A stretch of 19,902 bases of DNA from Flemingiibacterium sp045586505 (GTDB taxonomy: Bacteria; Bacillota; Clostridia; Oscillospirales; CAG-272). The position numbers and the translations under genes are program-made. Shown here piece by piece: positions 8,482 to 15,230 of this stretch; positions within the stretch are counted from its first letter, which is position 1, and each line of letters starts with the position of its first letter. Where the stretch lies: assembly GCA_045586505.1 (NCBI GenBank), contig JAZNAL010000039.1, forward strand, positions 1 to 19,902, in the 5' to 3' direction. Below the pieces are notes generated by a model that saw only the letters and a list, made by a program, of their open reading frames with translations, was not told where the DNA came from and searched no databases.

Positions 8482-8529
8482 ACGCTCCTCACTTTCTCTC
8501 CCGTAATGGGAACAATACTGTTATCTATC

Positions 8530-8558
8530 ATTTTACACCCTTACATAAAAAATTGCAA
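8530..8558 (-). promoter_or_regulatory. Sigma-A promoter of the ymfF-ymfH-lgt-folD operon
   Basis: Minus-strand TTGCAA (8553-8558), a 17-nt spacer and TAAAAT (8530-8535). The predicted start near 8523 gives a leader of about 40 nt before ATG 8481. It lies in the 112-nt gap behind comEC, in which I saw no convincing comEC terminator. Confidence 0.6.
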
Positions 8559-8593
8559 CAAATACACTGTTAATTTTCAAAAATGTTACGGGT

Positions 8594-10888
8594 TCAGGGT
8601 GTGATATCAATGCGCACGGTTCCATCCTGCATTAGTATTCCCGAAAAACCGTCAAGCCACACCTTTAGTCCGTCAACGGGGATATCCGGGGATAGGGCGA
8701 TGAACTTAAGCCTTTCGTCTGCTGTACCCTCAGGCGGGGAATGGAACACGGGACCGTTTGAGCCGAGGATCATGTACCTCGCGCCGTCACTGTAGCTCCA
8801 CGTATATTCGTTTTCCCACGCCGATGAGCCGGCGTAGGTCAGCTTTGCTTCTCCGTATGTAAAATTCATAAGCGCCAGCGGCTCAGATGAACGTTCAATA
8901 AAGCCGCGGCTGGGCATAGTGATCGTAACATCTCCAAAGGATAGCTCCGTCTCGCGATAAGGTGAATACATGACGGTCTCCGTTCCGTATTCCTCGGCAA
9001 TACGGTAGAGCTCGTCCAGCATATAAGCATCATAGTCGTCCGAGGGAATCGGAATAAGCAATCTGTGAATCCGCCGTGATCCAATAAGCTGTCGCACCGA
9101 ATTTATATGCCGTCTGTCAATATCGATGAGCATGAAGGCATCAAGCTCTGTAAAATATCTTTCTGCCAGCGCGTTGTTTATCTCCCACATCAGAGTACCC
9201 GAGCCGTCAGTTATATCAATCGCCATCGCCTGTCGGTCTGACACCAGAAGCATGGCATCATGACTGTCTAAGGAAAAATAATCAACGCTTGCGGCATCCG
9301 TCTGCGTAAACTCATAAAGACGAACACCGGTGATAAATACAATGCACGCCGCCGAAAAGGGTATTAGCGCATACAGCCAGCTTCGGAAATTCTTCGTCGC
9401 CATCCATACGATCACGCAGGTAAGACCTATAATAATGGGCAGTGCAAACGGATATCTCAGCGAGATGAGCTCCGCGTGCGCTTCAAGCGCCGAGGAAGCC
9501 TCGGATATGATCCCGGAAAGCAAACAGATCAGATACCCCAGCCGACCGCAGATAAAATCAAGTCCCGCCAGCGAACAGACCACAAACGGAAGCAGCAGGA
9601 TCAGTAAGCCCTCGCATAAAACCGACATAATAATCGTCGCGGGAACTGAGAGAGTCGATATTTCGCCGAAATACAGCCACTGAAGCGGTAGAATGAACAG
9701 CGTCGCACCCAGTGATGCACCAACGCTTACGATCACACGGCGTATACGACCGAGTATGAACCGCAGAGGCTTACCGCCGGCTTCCAGCTTATCGGTCTCG
9801 CGCTTTACCGCCTCGCTCATGAGTAATACGCCCAGTGTGGCGCAGAACGAAAGCTGAAGGCTCACATCGAACATTGCGGCGGGATTTGTAAGATTTATCA
9901 GCCACACCGCAAAAAACAGCGAGGTAACCTTATCACTTTCGGAATCCAAAAGGGACGCTGCAAATGTGATCATGAGCATGATCGCCGCACGCATTACGGA
10001 CATCAAATACCCCGTTAGCCCGATATAGAAAAGCATCAGAGCCACAAGAAGCACATATCTCAGGCGCCTGCCGATACCGAGCTTTGTAAAAACAATGTCA
10101 AGACCCGAGCACATAACGGACAGATGCAGTCCGCTCAGCGCAAGTATATGAAGAACGCCGATATAGTTGAAATCGCGGTATATCTTCCCAAGCCCTTCGC
10201 GCTCACCAAGCATAAGCGCATCCGCAAGCGCCGCGCTGTCACGGTCAAGATACAGTGCCATTTTCGCTGAATATGCCTCGCGAAGTTTTGCCAGCCGTAT
10301 CTCTACGGTATCCGCCGTGTCCACCACACCTACCGATCCTACGGTATCGCAGGCAAACACATTTCCGTCAGCCAGCATTGTAAGTCTTGAAACAGGGCGA
10401 TATTCATAAAAGGCGTCAAGCGGAGAGAATTTGACCTCACATACAATAACATCGCCAATAGCAAGCGTATCTGCGCTGTCGCATCGGACGAGCCCGTGGG
10501 CGGAGTAAGCCCTTTTACCCACTTCGCGAAGTCTTACTCTGTAAACGGAACTGTACGCGGTACGACTTTCGACCTCCACGACCTCAGCGCAGATCACCTC
10601 TTGGGATAAGGAATCATATTTTGCCACATATACATTAAAATATGCAAACGATATAAGCAGCATGCAAAGTGTCAGCGCCGATGTAAGCATTATAAAGCCC
10701 GTAGCCTGAAGACCGCAGATTCGCACAGTCCCGCGCCCACGAAATATAACTACAGCAGCGATTGCCGCCACAACAACGGTGGCGATCAGTATAAGCTTTG
10801 GCACTGCGCCAAGAAAAGCTGCCGCCGCGGACACGGCAATGCACAGGCTTAGGGCTGCTGCAAGGGGTCTGCTGCGGTAGAAATTCAT
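8594..10888 (-). CDS. comEC: ComEC/Rec2-family DNA uptake channel with degenerate beta-lactamase-like domain
   Basis: Polytopic membrane protein of the ComEC family, the channel for single-stranded DNA import during competence. With the start at 10888 it has 764 residues. Two or three N-terminal membrane segments (about 8-90) precede a DUF4131/OB-like region (about 95-185). The competence core (about 220-520) contains HILALSGLHLSVM at 247-259 and many hydrophobic helices. The C-terminal domain (about 535-750) aligns with the metallo-beta-lactamase part of ComEC, but the metal motif HPDxDH reads D589-I-D-R-R-H594, so key ligands are missing. I reject the in-frame ATG at 11035: it sits at or before the predicted transcription start. 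ATG 10888 has AAGGAGC (10895-10901) at proper spacing. It is monocistronic, between two promoters. No other competence gene is visible. Confidence 0.9.
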   Translation of the reverse strand: MNFYRSRPLAAALSLCIAVSAAAAFLGAVPKLILIATVVVAAIAAVVIFRGRGTVRICGLQATGFIMLTSALTLCMLLISFAYFNVYVAKYDSLSQEVICAEVVEVESRTAYSSVYRVRLREVGKRAYSAHGLVRCDSADTLAIGDVIVCEVKFSPLDAFYEYRPVSRLTMLADGNVFACDTVGSVGVVDTADTVEIRLAKLREAYSAKMALYLDRDSAALADALMLGEREGLGKIYRDFNYIGVLHILALSGLHLSVMCSGLDIVFTKLGIGRRLRYVLLVALMLFYIGLTGYLMSVMRAAIMLMITFAASLLDSESDKVTSLFFAVWLINLTNPAAMFDVSLQLSFCATLGVLLMSEAVKRETDKLEAGGKPLRFILGRIRRVIVSVGASLGATLFILPLQWLYFGEISTLSVPATIIMSVLCEGLLILLLPFVVCSLAGLDFICGRLGYLICLLSGIISEASSALEAHAELISLRYPFALPIIIGLTCVIVWMATKNFRSWLYALIPFSAACIVFITGVRLYEFTQTDAASVDYFSLDSHDAMLLVSDRQAMAIDITDGSGTLMWEINNALAERYFTELDAFMLIDIDRRHINSVRQLIGSRRIHRLLIPIPSDDYDAYMLDELYRIAEEYGTETVMYSPYRETELSFGDVTITMPSRGFIERSSEPLALMNFTYGEAKLTYAGSSAWENEYTWSYSDGARYMILGSNGPVFHSPPEGTADERLKFIALSPDIPVDGLKVWLDGFSGILMQDGTVRIDITP

Positions 10889-11039
10889 AATTATGCTCCT
10901 TGTTACTATCTTAGTATAGAATGAGAAGCGATGAAGAGGAAGCTCAACTGTCATGAGCTTGTAGGAATCATCACCCTCTCCGAAAACAAAAAACTGATCA
11001 CAGCAGGCGAGCAGTATATATCGGCACCTTACCATTTCT

Positions 11040-11067
11040 ATTATACAGATATATTATTTGTTGTCAA
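11040..11067 (-). promoter_or_regulatory. Sigma-A promoter of comEC
   Basis: Minus-strand TTGACA (11062-11067), a 16-nt spacer and TATAAT (11040-11045); both boxes are perfect. The transcript would start near 11033 and carry a leader of about 145 nt. A possible hairpin in that leader pairs AAGCTCA with TGAGCTT around 10940-10961. The position of this promoter argues against translation from ATG 11035. Confidence 0.8.
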
Positions 11068-11132
11068 TAGAGAGGGCAAAAAATCTGTATGAATATCGAC
11101 ATTTCACAAAAATTGTCCTATGCCTACGTTAT

Positions 11133-11163
11133 AAAAAGCGGCGAGCACTATAGTCTCGCCGCC
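11133..11163 (-). terminator. Rho-independent terminator of the SLH/transglutaminase gene
   Basis: On the minus strand, GCGGCGAG and CTCGCCGC form an 8-bp GC-rich stem around a 9-nt loop and are followed by TTTTT (plus-strand 11133-11137). It lies 7 nt after the stop codon of the 11170-12639 gene. Confidence 0.88.
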
Positions 11164-11169
11164 ACCTGT

Positions 11170-12639
11170 TTAATAGAGATATTTAAGCTGTGTTTCATCC
11201 TTGTTCCAGAGATATCCGAGCATGGTCATCTCGTCCTCGGTACGCAGATAGTATTTGTAGGATATCTGTCCCTTTTTGTCGGGCACGGGATCGTCGTGAG
11301 TAACATCAACGAACAGCACCCGTCCGTCAAGGAGAATCATATTCCACGCATGCTGGTCGGGGCTGGTGGGGGATGTGCCCGTCACCACGATTGAACGGAT
11401 TCCCGCCCGCCTGCACAGCATATTGAACGCCGCCGTGTAGCCCTGGCAGACTGCGACACGCTCATTCAGCGCCCCGTACGCGATGCGGGACTCCATCGGG
11501 ATACTGTCTTCAAGGTAGTTTGCATAGTCGTACTCGCAGTAAAGCACGAGATAATCGTGTATTGTCTTTACGCGCTCCGACGGATTCATGTCATCGTCAA
11601 GTATGGCAGTAATTATAATATCCGCCTTTTCGCTGGCTTCTGTATGCAGCTTTTTGAGTGAATCAAGCTCCATTTCATATTTGAGCATCAGCTTGTATGT
11701 ATCGCCGCCGGGGACGTAAGAGCACTTCAGCTCCGAGGAGTAGAAATACTCAAGGTAGATGATGTTCGCCATGTGATAATACTGTGTCCAGGCTTCGATG
11801 GGGAGCGTGGTTCTGAAGGTATATTCCGTCATAAACTCACGGTTGAGCACATAGAAGAGATCGATCATCTCCGCCTCGGTGTCAAGCGTGTTTTCGGCGG
11901 CGTTTTTAAGAACCGCTGTCTTGAAGTATTCGTATGGATCGGCATTGTAGTCGATGATACGAACTGCTATGGTCGCCGCAACGCTTCGGGACGTACTGCC
12001 GTCGCCGTTGTATACAAGACCGCCGCTTCCGTCCGGGACGCCTCTGAGCAGATATTCGCTGTATGCCGCCTTGGCGTAGTCATCGGAGGTGTCAAGAAAT
12101 GGGTCATCGATAGGTGCCGGCTCAAGTCCCAGCGCCATGACCACCATCCGCGTCATTGCCGAGCGGGTGATGGTGTCCTCCGGTAAAAAACCCGCCTCAA
12201 GCTCCTCGTCGGTGATGAAGCCCAGCGTATACGCAAGGCTCAGATACTCCGTTGCCCAGTTATCCGTAAATATCTCAGCGCCCACAGGCGTATCGAGATC
12301 ATAGCCGACAGCTGACAGGAGAATTTTCACAAACTCGGCGTTGGATACCTCCTGCTCGGGATAAAAATTTCCATCGGGATATCCGCTTATGATGCCGGTC
12401 GACACAAGCCGCATCACATCGTCATAAAACCATTTATCAGGCGTTACATCGGCAAGGGCAATATCAGGAGTCGTGCTGTCCTCTTCTGTCGGAGCTTCTT
12501 GCTCCGTCACTTCCTCAGTGACGGGAGATTCCGTTATGATCGGAGGCTCGACCGCGGTCGCCGCAGACGACAGTACACCTATCGACAGCACGATTACGGC
12601 GATCATGGATAAAAAGCGCAGGGGGATCTTGTGGTTCAT
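11170..12639 (-). CDS. Exported SLH-domain protein with transglutaminase-like domain
   Basis: 489 residues. A signal peptide (1-29: basic start, hydrophobic core, cut near AATA-V) is followed by an acidic Thr/Glu/Pro linker (30-60). Three S-layer-homology repeats follow: about 62-112 (WFYDDVMRLVSTGIISGYPDG), 122-172 (NWATEYLSLAYTLGFIT) and 178-232, the last partly degenerate. After a helical spacer comes a transglutaminase-like/cysteine-protease fold (about 345-465) with a recognisable triad: C398 in AVCQGYT, H430 in DQHAWN and D445 in FVDVTHDD. SLH repeats usually anchor proteins to secondary cell-wall polymer, so it should act at the cell surface, perhaps cleaving or cross-linking wall peptides or proteins; the substrate is unknown. 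ATG 12639 has GGAG upstream. It is monocistronic, with its own promoter and terminator. Confidence 0.85.
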   Translation of the reverse strand: MNHKIPLRFLSMIAVIVLSIGVLSSAATAVEPPIITESPVTEEVTEQEAPTEEDSTTPDIALADVTPDKWFYDDVMRLVSTGIISGYPDGNFYPEQEVSNAEFVKILLSAVGYDLDTPVGAEIFTDNWATEYLSLAYTLGFITDEELEAGFLPEDTITRSAMTRMVVMALGLEPAPIDDPFLDTSDDYAKAAYSEYLLRGVPDGSGGLVYNGDGSTSRSVAATIAVRIIDYNADPYEYFKTAVLKNAAENTLDTEAEMIDLFYVLNREFMTEYTFRTTLPIEAWTQYYHMANIIYLEYFYSSELKCSYVPGGDTYKLMLKYEMELDSLKKLHTEASEKADIIITAILDDDMNPSERVKTIHDYLVLYCEYDYANYLEDSIPMESRIAYGALNERVAVCQGYTAAFNMLCRRAGIRSIVVTGTSPTSPDQHAWNMILLDGRVLFVDVTHDDPVPDKKGQISYKYYLRTEDEMTMLGYLWNKDETQLKYLY

Positions 12640-12738
12640 TTATATTCTCCGATGTAAATTTTTTATGCTCGTATCAAAATATGCCATATCCCGTCGATTT
12701 CCGATAGGTTATGACATTTTCGCGTGCCTGTAATAAAT

Positions 12739-12767
12739 ATTTTATCATATTAAAAAACTGTTGTCAA
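12739..12767 (-). promoter_or_regulatory. Sigma-A promoter of the SLH/transglutaminase gene
   Basis: Minus-strand TTGACA (12762-12767), a 17-nt spacer and TAAAAT (12739-12744). The start near 12732 gives a leader of about 92 nt in which I recognise no riboswitch. A small palindrome, GTAAAA-atta-TTTTAC (12782-12797), lies just upstream of the -35 box and could be a regulator site, though it is AT-rich and weak evidence. Confidence 0.72.
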
Positions 12768-12839
12768 CGGGTATGGCGTGCGTAAAAATTATTTTACAAA
12801 TGTCTTTTGTTAAGCCCCGTTTGTTGCGGATATATGAAC

Positions 12840-12866
12840 AGCCTCTCTGCGTGTATCAGAGAGGCT
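12840..12866 (-). terminator. Hairpin, probable terminator of the udp-PHP operon
   Basis: AGCCTCTCTG (12840-12849) pairs perfectly with CAGAGAGGCT (12857-12866) around a 7-nt loop. It follows the PHP gene and its remnant. The minus-strand tail reads GTTCATATATCC, without a true U-run, so it may act as a weak terminator or as an mRNA 3'-end stabiliser. Confidence 0.45.
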
Positions 12867-12878
12867 GAGCGCTGCTGA

Positions 12879-12947
12879 TTATTCTGATATCTCGTCAAGG
12901 AATTCCTTTGTGGAATAAGCATTACTCCACGCAGTTTTTTCTTTGTT
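12879..12947 (-). pseudogene. Remnant of a second PHP-protein C-terminus
   Basis: Just after the PHP stop, in the +2 frame, 22 codons end in TAA (12879-12881). They include KTAWSNAYSTKEFL, which matches the end of the PHP protein itself, KHACTNAYFTDELF, at 7 of 14 positions with the stop codon at a similar distance. I read this as the tail of a lost tandem paralogue, or the old C-terminus displaced by recombination. It has no start codon or ribosome binding site of its own. Confidence 0.55.
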
Positions 12948-12949
12948 CG

Positions 12950-13972
12950 TCACTGTGCAAACAGCTCGTCGGTAAAATACGCATTTGTGCAGGCGTGCTT
13001 ACCGCTTGCATCGGTTACTGTAAAGCGCACATAGCTGTACTCCGGCTTCACCTTGAACACCGCGCCGGTAAGCTTACCGTTCTCGTCCGGAAACGCTGCA
13101 GAAGCCCCACGAATGCCGGTATTCATCTCGATCTTTACGGCGTCCGAGCATTCGATGTGCACTTCTCCGTCCTCAAACCAAAGCTCCTTAATTTCGGGGC
13201 CAATGGTAGCATAGAAGCTGCCCTCCTCCAGCGCCTTTGTGATTGTGCGGTATTCCAGCTTTTCCGCCTTTATCATGGTCGCACCGATGAAGGAGTCACA
13301 GCGGGGAGAGCCTTCGGGATGGCGGTTATGGTTATCGTCGGTGGCAACGCAGAAAATTCGGTGACCGGTGACAAGAAGATCGTCGTACACGCGGTGATTG
13401 TACTCATCATACCCCAGCGTAAGACAGGAGCCGTTTACCATTTCCATTGCATCCATGCCCTGATATGACGTATACTGGGGATACCTCTCCTGCGACCAGG
13501 TGGGATGGTTGTATGTAACAAAATACCCGTTTTCCTTGCCGATCCTTATCATATCGTTAATGCCCGCCGTGGAATAAAATCTGACATAATCGGGGGTATC
13601 CTCGTCGAGCACAATATCTTCAAGCTTTATTGTGTTTTTGTATTTAAGGTACCGTCCATCTCTGTGCCACAGTATCGGCTTGTTGTGTTTTTCAAGAGAA
13701 ATATAGCACATGTGGCAGGTCTTTCTGGGCATACAGAATGCCGGCTCGGTGATATCGCCTTCAAAGCCGAGCAGAGGAAGAAACTCATCATCCGCCAGAT
13801 CGGAGTGGTCAATAAGCACATTATGATCGGTATAGGCAACAATAGAATATCCGCGCCGCTTATACATTTCCTTTATCTCCTCGGGCGTTTTGGAACCGTC
13901 GGAGCAGGTTGTATGGCAGTGTAGATTCGCTTTATAAAAATTGCCGTTTTCGGGAAGCAGATACTTTTTCAT
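12950..13972 (-). CDS. PHP-domain metal-dependent phosphoesterase-like protein
   Basis: 340-residue protein of the polymerase-and-histidinol-phosphatase superfamily. Metal-site motifs are intact: NLHCHTTCSDG (H18, H20, D25), YTDHN (D49, H50), GFEGD (E71), YNHPTWS (H156) and ATDDNHN (D212 and H215 region). The first ~235 residues form the TIM-barrel PHP domain. About 255-340 look like a beta-sandwich appendage, seen in PHP hydrolases of unknown substrate and perhaps carbohydrate-binding. There is no signal peptide, so it is cytosolic. ATG 13972 has AAGAGGA upstream, 4 nt after the stop of the uridine phosphorylase gene, so the two are co-translated. Co-transcription suggests a phosphorylated product of nucleoside breakdown as substrate, but that is inference. 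A sequence-related tail lies just downstream, out of frame. Confidence 0.82.
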   Translation of the reverse strand: MKKYLLPENGNFYKANLHCHTTCSDGSKTPEEIKEMYKRRGYSIVAYTDHNVLIDHSDLADDEFLPLLGFEGDITEPAFCMPRKTCHMCYISLEKHNKPILWHRDGRYLKYKNTIKLEDIVLDEDTPDYVRFYSTAGINDMIRIGKENGYFVTYNHPTWSQERYPQYTSYQGMDAMEMVNGSCLTLGYDEYNHRVYDDLLVTGHRIFCVATDDNHNRHPEGSPRCDSFIGATMIKAEKLEYRTITKALEEGSFYATIGPEIKELWFEDGEVHIECSDAVKIEMNTGIRGASAAFPDENGKLTGAVFKVKPEYSYVRFTVTDASGKHACTNAYFTDELFAQ

Positions 13973-13976
13973 TGTG

Positions 13977-14738
13977 TTATCCTCTTTTTATAAGTATTTG
14001 TACTGCCGCCACCGCACATCTTGCCGCAGACAGCTCATCATTGTCATCGGGATCGGTAATGCCTGCATTTACGCGCTCCTGATTCCACACAGCGCGCAGT
14101 ACGCATCCCGCCTGCATCCCAAGCGTCGCCGACACGCAGAACAGCGCCGCAGTTTCCATCTCTGACGCCAAACATCCGCCCCGCAGCCATGCCTTCCAGT
14201 TGGATGCCAGCTCGTCGCGCACGGGCATTCTGTCCGGCGAATGCTGACCGTAGAAGGAATCCTTACAATGCACCACGCCCACATGATGGGGATGCTTCAC
14301 AGCAGTCGCCGCCTCACGAAGGGCCGCAGTCACATCAAAATCCGCCACCGCGGGATATTCCACCGGCAGATACTCCCTTGACGTTCCCTCCGCGCGTATC
14401 GCCGCCTGTGCAATGACAAGCTCGCCCGTCTTCACGTCCATATTCATGCCGCCGCAGGTGCCGACCCTTATCAGAGTTTCAACACCGATCATATGTAATT
14501 CCTCGATACATATCGCCGTGGACGGCCCGCCAATGCCGTGGGACACCACCAACACCCGCTCGCCGTCAAGCTTTGCCGACCATGTGGTATATTCCCGCTT
14601 GGACGCCACAAACTGCGGCTCATCCATAAGCCGCGCGATCTTCTCGACCCTTCCGGGGTCACCGCATATGATCGCCGCCCGCGCCGAATCCGCCCTGCGC
14701 AGTCCGATATGATACATAGCATCGTTGTTGAAATTCAT
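13977..14738 (-). CDS. udp: Uridine phosphorylase (nucleoside phosphorylase family 1)
   Basis: Splits uridine (and related pyrimidine nucleosides) with phosphate into uracil and ribose-1-phosphate. It has 253 residues, as E. coli Udp has. From memory it parallels E. coli Udp closely: CGDPGRVEKIARLMDEP (25-41), REYTTWSAKLDGE (48-60), SHGIGGPST (66-74), phosphate-site R91 in LIRVGT, LPVEYPAVADF (124-134), and the ribose-binding EMETAALF with E193, M194 and E195. Substrate preference within the family (uridine, thymidine or purine nucleosides) is not proven. ATG 14738 has AAAGGAA upstream. Its only clear promoter is at 15197-15225, beyond the 418-bp inverted element, which would give a leader of about 450 nt. 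It is first gene of an operon with the PHP protein. Confidence 0.9.
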   Translation of the reverse strand: MNFNNDAMYHIGLRRADSARAAIICGDPGRVEKIARLMDEPQFVASKREYTTWSAKLDGERVLVVSHGIGGPSTAICIEELHMIGVETLIRVGTCGGMNMDVKTGELVIAQAAIRAEGTSREYLPVEYPAVADFDVTAALREAATAVKHPHHVGVVHCKDSFYGQHSPDRMPVRDELASNWKAWLRGGCLASEMETAALFCVSATLGMQAGCVLRAVWNQERVNAGITDPDDNDELSAARCAVAAVQILIKRG

Positions 14739-14907
14739 AGTTGTATTCCTTTCTTAATATAAATTATCGATTAGCGTATGAGAGTGCGATGTGTTTGCAT
14801 ATAAGAATTACGCGGCTTTCTTGAAAGAAAGCCTGGCAAAGAACTTTAAACAGGGGGATAATAAATTAACATTAGATAGGCAGTAATCCTCAGAACCGCT
14901 AAGTCGC

Positions 14908-14940
14908 GCCACCTACATGGGTCCTCTCCATTCCGGTGGC
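14908..14940 (+). repeat. Inner hairpin of the left unit
   Basis: Stem GCCACC (14908-14913) with GGTGGC (14935-14940), 3-nt internal spacers on both sides, and a 15-nt core ATGGGTCCTCTCCAT (14917-14931) that can itself pair ATGG with CCAT. Confidence 0.75.
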
Positions 14941-14995
14941 TTGAATTACCGTGATCCTTTGTATATTATTAAACAAACTAATTTGCACAATACCA

Positions 14996-15028
14996 GCCTG
15001 CGTAATGGAGAGGACCCATGAAGCAGGC
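14996..15028 (-). repeat. Inner hairpin of the right unit (covarying stem)
   Basis: Same 6-3-15-3-6 layout as the left hairpin on the opposite strand. The stem is GCCTGC (14996-15001) with GCAGGC (15023-15028), and the 15-nt core (15005-15019) is identical to the left one. Two adjacent stem pairs differ between units, and both sides changed so that pairing is kept. Confidence 0.75.
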
Positions 15029-15196
15029 GCGACTCTATGCTTCTAACGATTACCTATATGCAAGCGTATAGGTAAATAGTTCCTTGTATAAAGTTTTTGC
15101 GGAGCTTTTTTCAAAAAGCGACCGTAACTCCTATACGCAAACGATTCGCACTCTCTCCACAACCAAACGATAATTTACGGCTCACATTTTACCCAT

Positions 15197-15225
15197 ATTA
15201 TATCAAACCCTCCGCCGAATGTCAA
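15197..15225 (-). promoter_or_regulatory. Perfect consensus sigma-A promoter reading into the inverted element and udp
   Basis: Minus-strand TTGACA (15220-15225), a 17-nt spacer and TATAAT (15197-15202); all 12 consensus bases match. It lies right after the stop of the 15231 gene and would start RNA near 15190, about 13 nt before the edge of the inverted element. Everything downstream to udp has no obvious terminator. Confidence 0.85.
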
Positions 15226-15230
15226 TACAG

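Larger units (their letters stand above)
12640..12949. other. 310-bp intergenic stretch between SLH gene and PHP gene
   Basis: From low to high coordinates it holds the leader and promoter of the SLH gene (12640-12767), a small AT-rich palindrome (12782-12797), a 10-bp hairpin (12840-12866) and a remnant of a PHP-type C-terminus (12879-12947). The stretch 12798-12839 shows nothing I can name. Confidence 0.7.
14760..15177. repeat. 418-bp inverted duplication of a ~180-nt structured unit
   Basis: The plus strand of 14760-14940 (181 nt) and the minus strand of 15177-14996 (182 nt) align end to end and flank a 55-nt unique centre. Shared blocks in order: TAAATTATCG at the outer ends; GAGAGTGCGA; GTTTGC(A/G)TATA; GA(A/G)TTACG; a hairpin around TTGAAA (14814-14833 in the left unit); GCAAA..ACTTTA; a run containing TAATC; and AGTCGCGCC leading into a terminal hairpin. 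That hairpin has an identical 15-nt core (14917-14931 and 15005-15019) with a flanking 6-bp stem that differs but still pairs: GCCACC/GGTGGC in the left unit and GCCTGC/GCAGGC in the right. I saw no target-site duplication and no transposase. It may be a foldback/MITE-like element or a structured noncoding RNA. Confidence 0.85.
14739..15230. other. 492-bp gene-free stretch holding a large inverted element
   Basis: No open frame here resembles a protein. It consists of the udp ribosome binding site (14739-14759), a 418-bp inverted duplication (14760-15177), and a short AT-rich segment with a perfect consensus promoter (15178-15230). Confidence 0.85.

Noticed and set aside
10889..11035. Upstream in-frame ATG for comEC (49 extra residues)
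   Set aside because: The ATG at 11035 falls at or before the predicted transcription start near 11033, lacks a Shine-Dalgarno, and the added residues are not hydrophobic ComEC sequence.
12640..12732. Riboswitch in the leader of the SLH gene
   Set aside because: No conserved core of a known class (for example cyclic-di-GMP, TPP or cobalamin) could be recognised in these ~92 nt.
14760..15177. CRISPR array, T-box, hammerhead or attC site in the inverted element
   Set aside because: Only one inverted pair exists, with no regular direct repeats; no T-box AGGGTGGAACC, no CTGATGA core and no integrase gene are visible.
14760..15177. Insertion sequence with transposase
   Set aside because: No open frame in the element is long enough or similar to a transposase, and no target-site duplication could be read at its ends.
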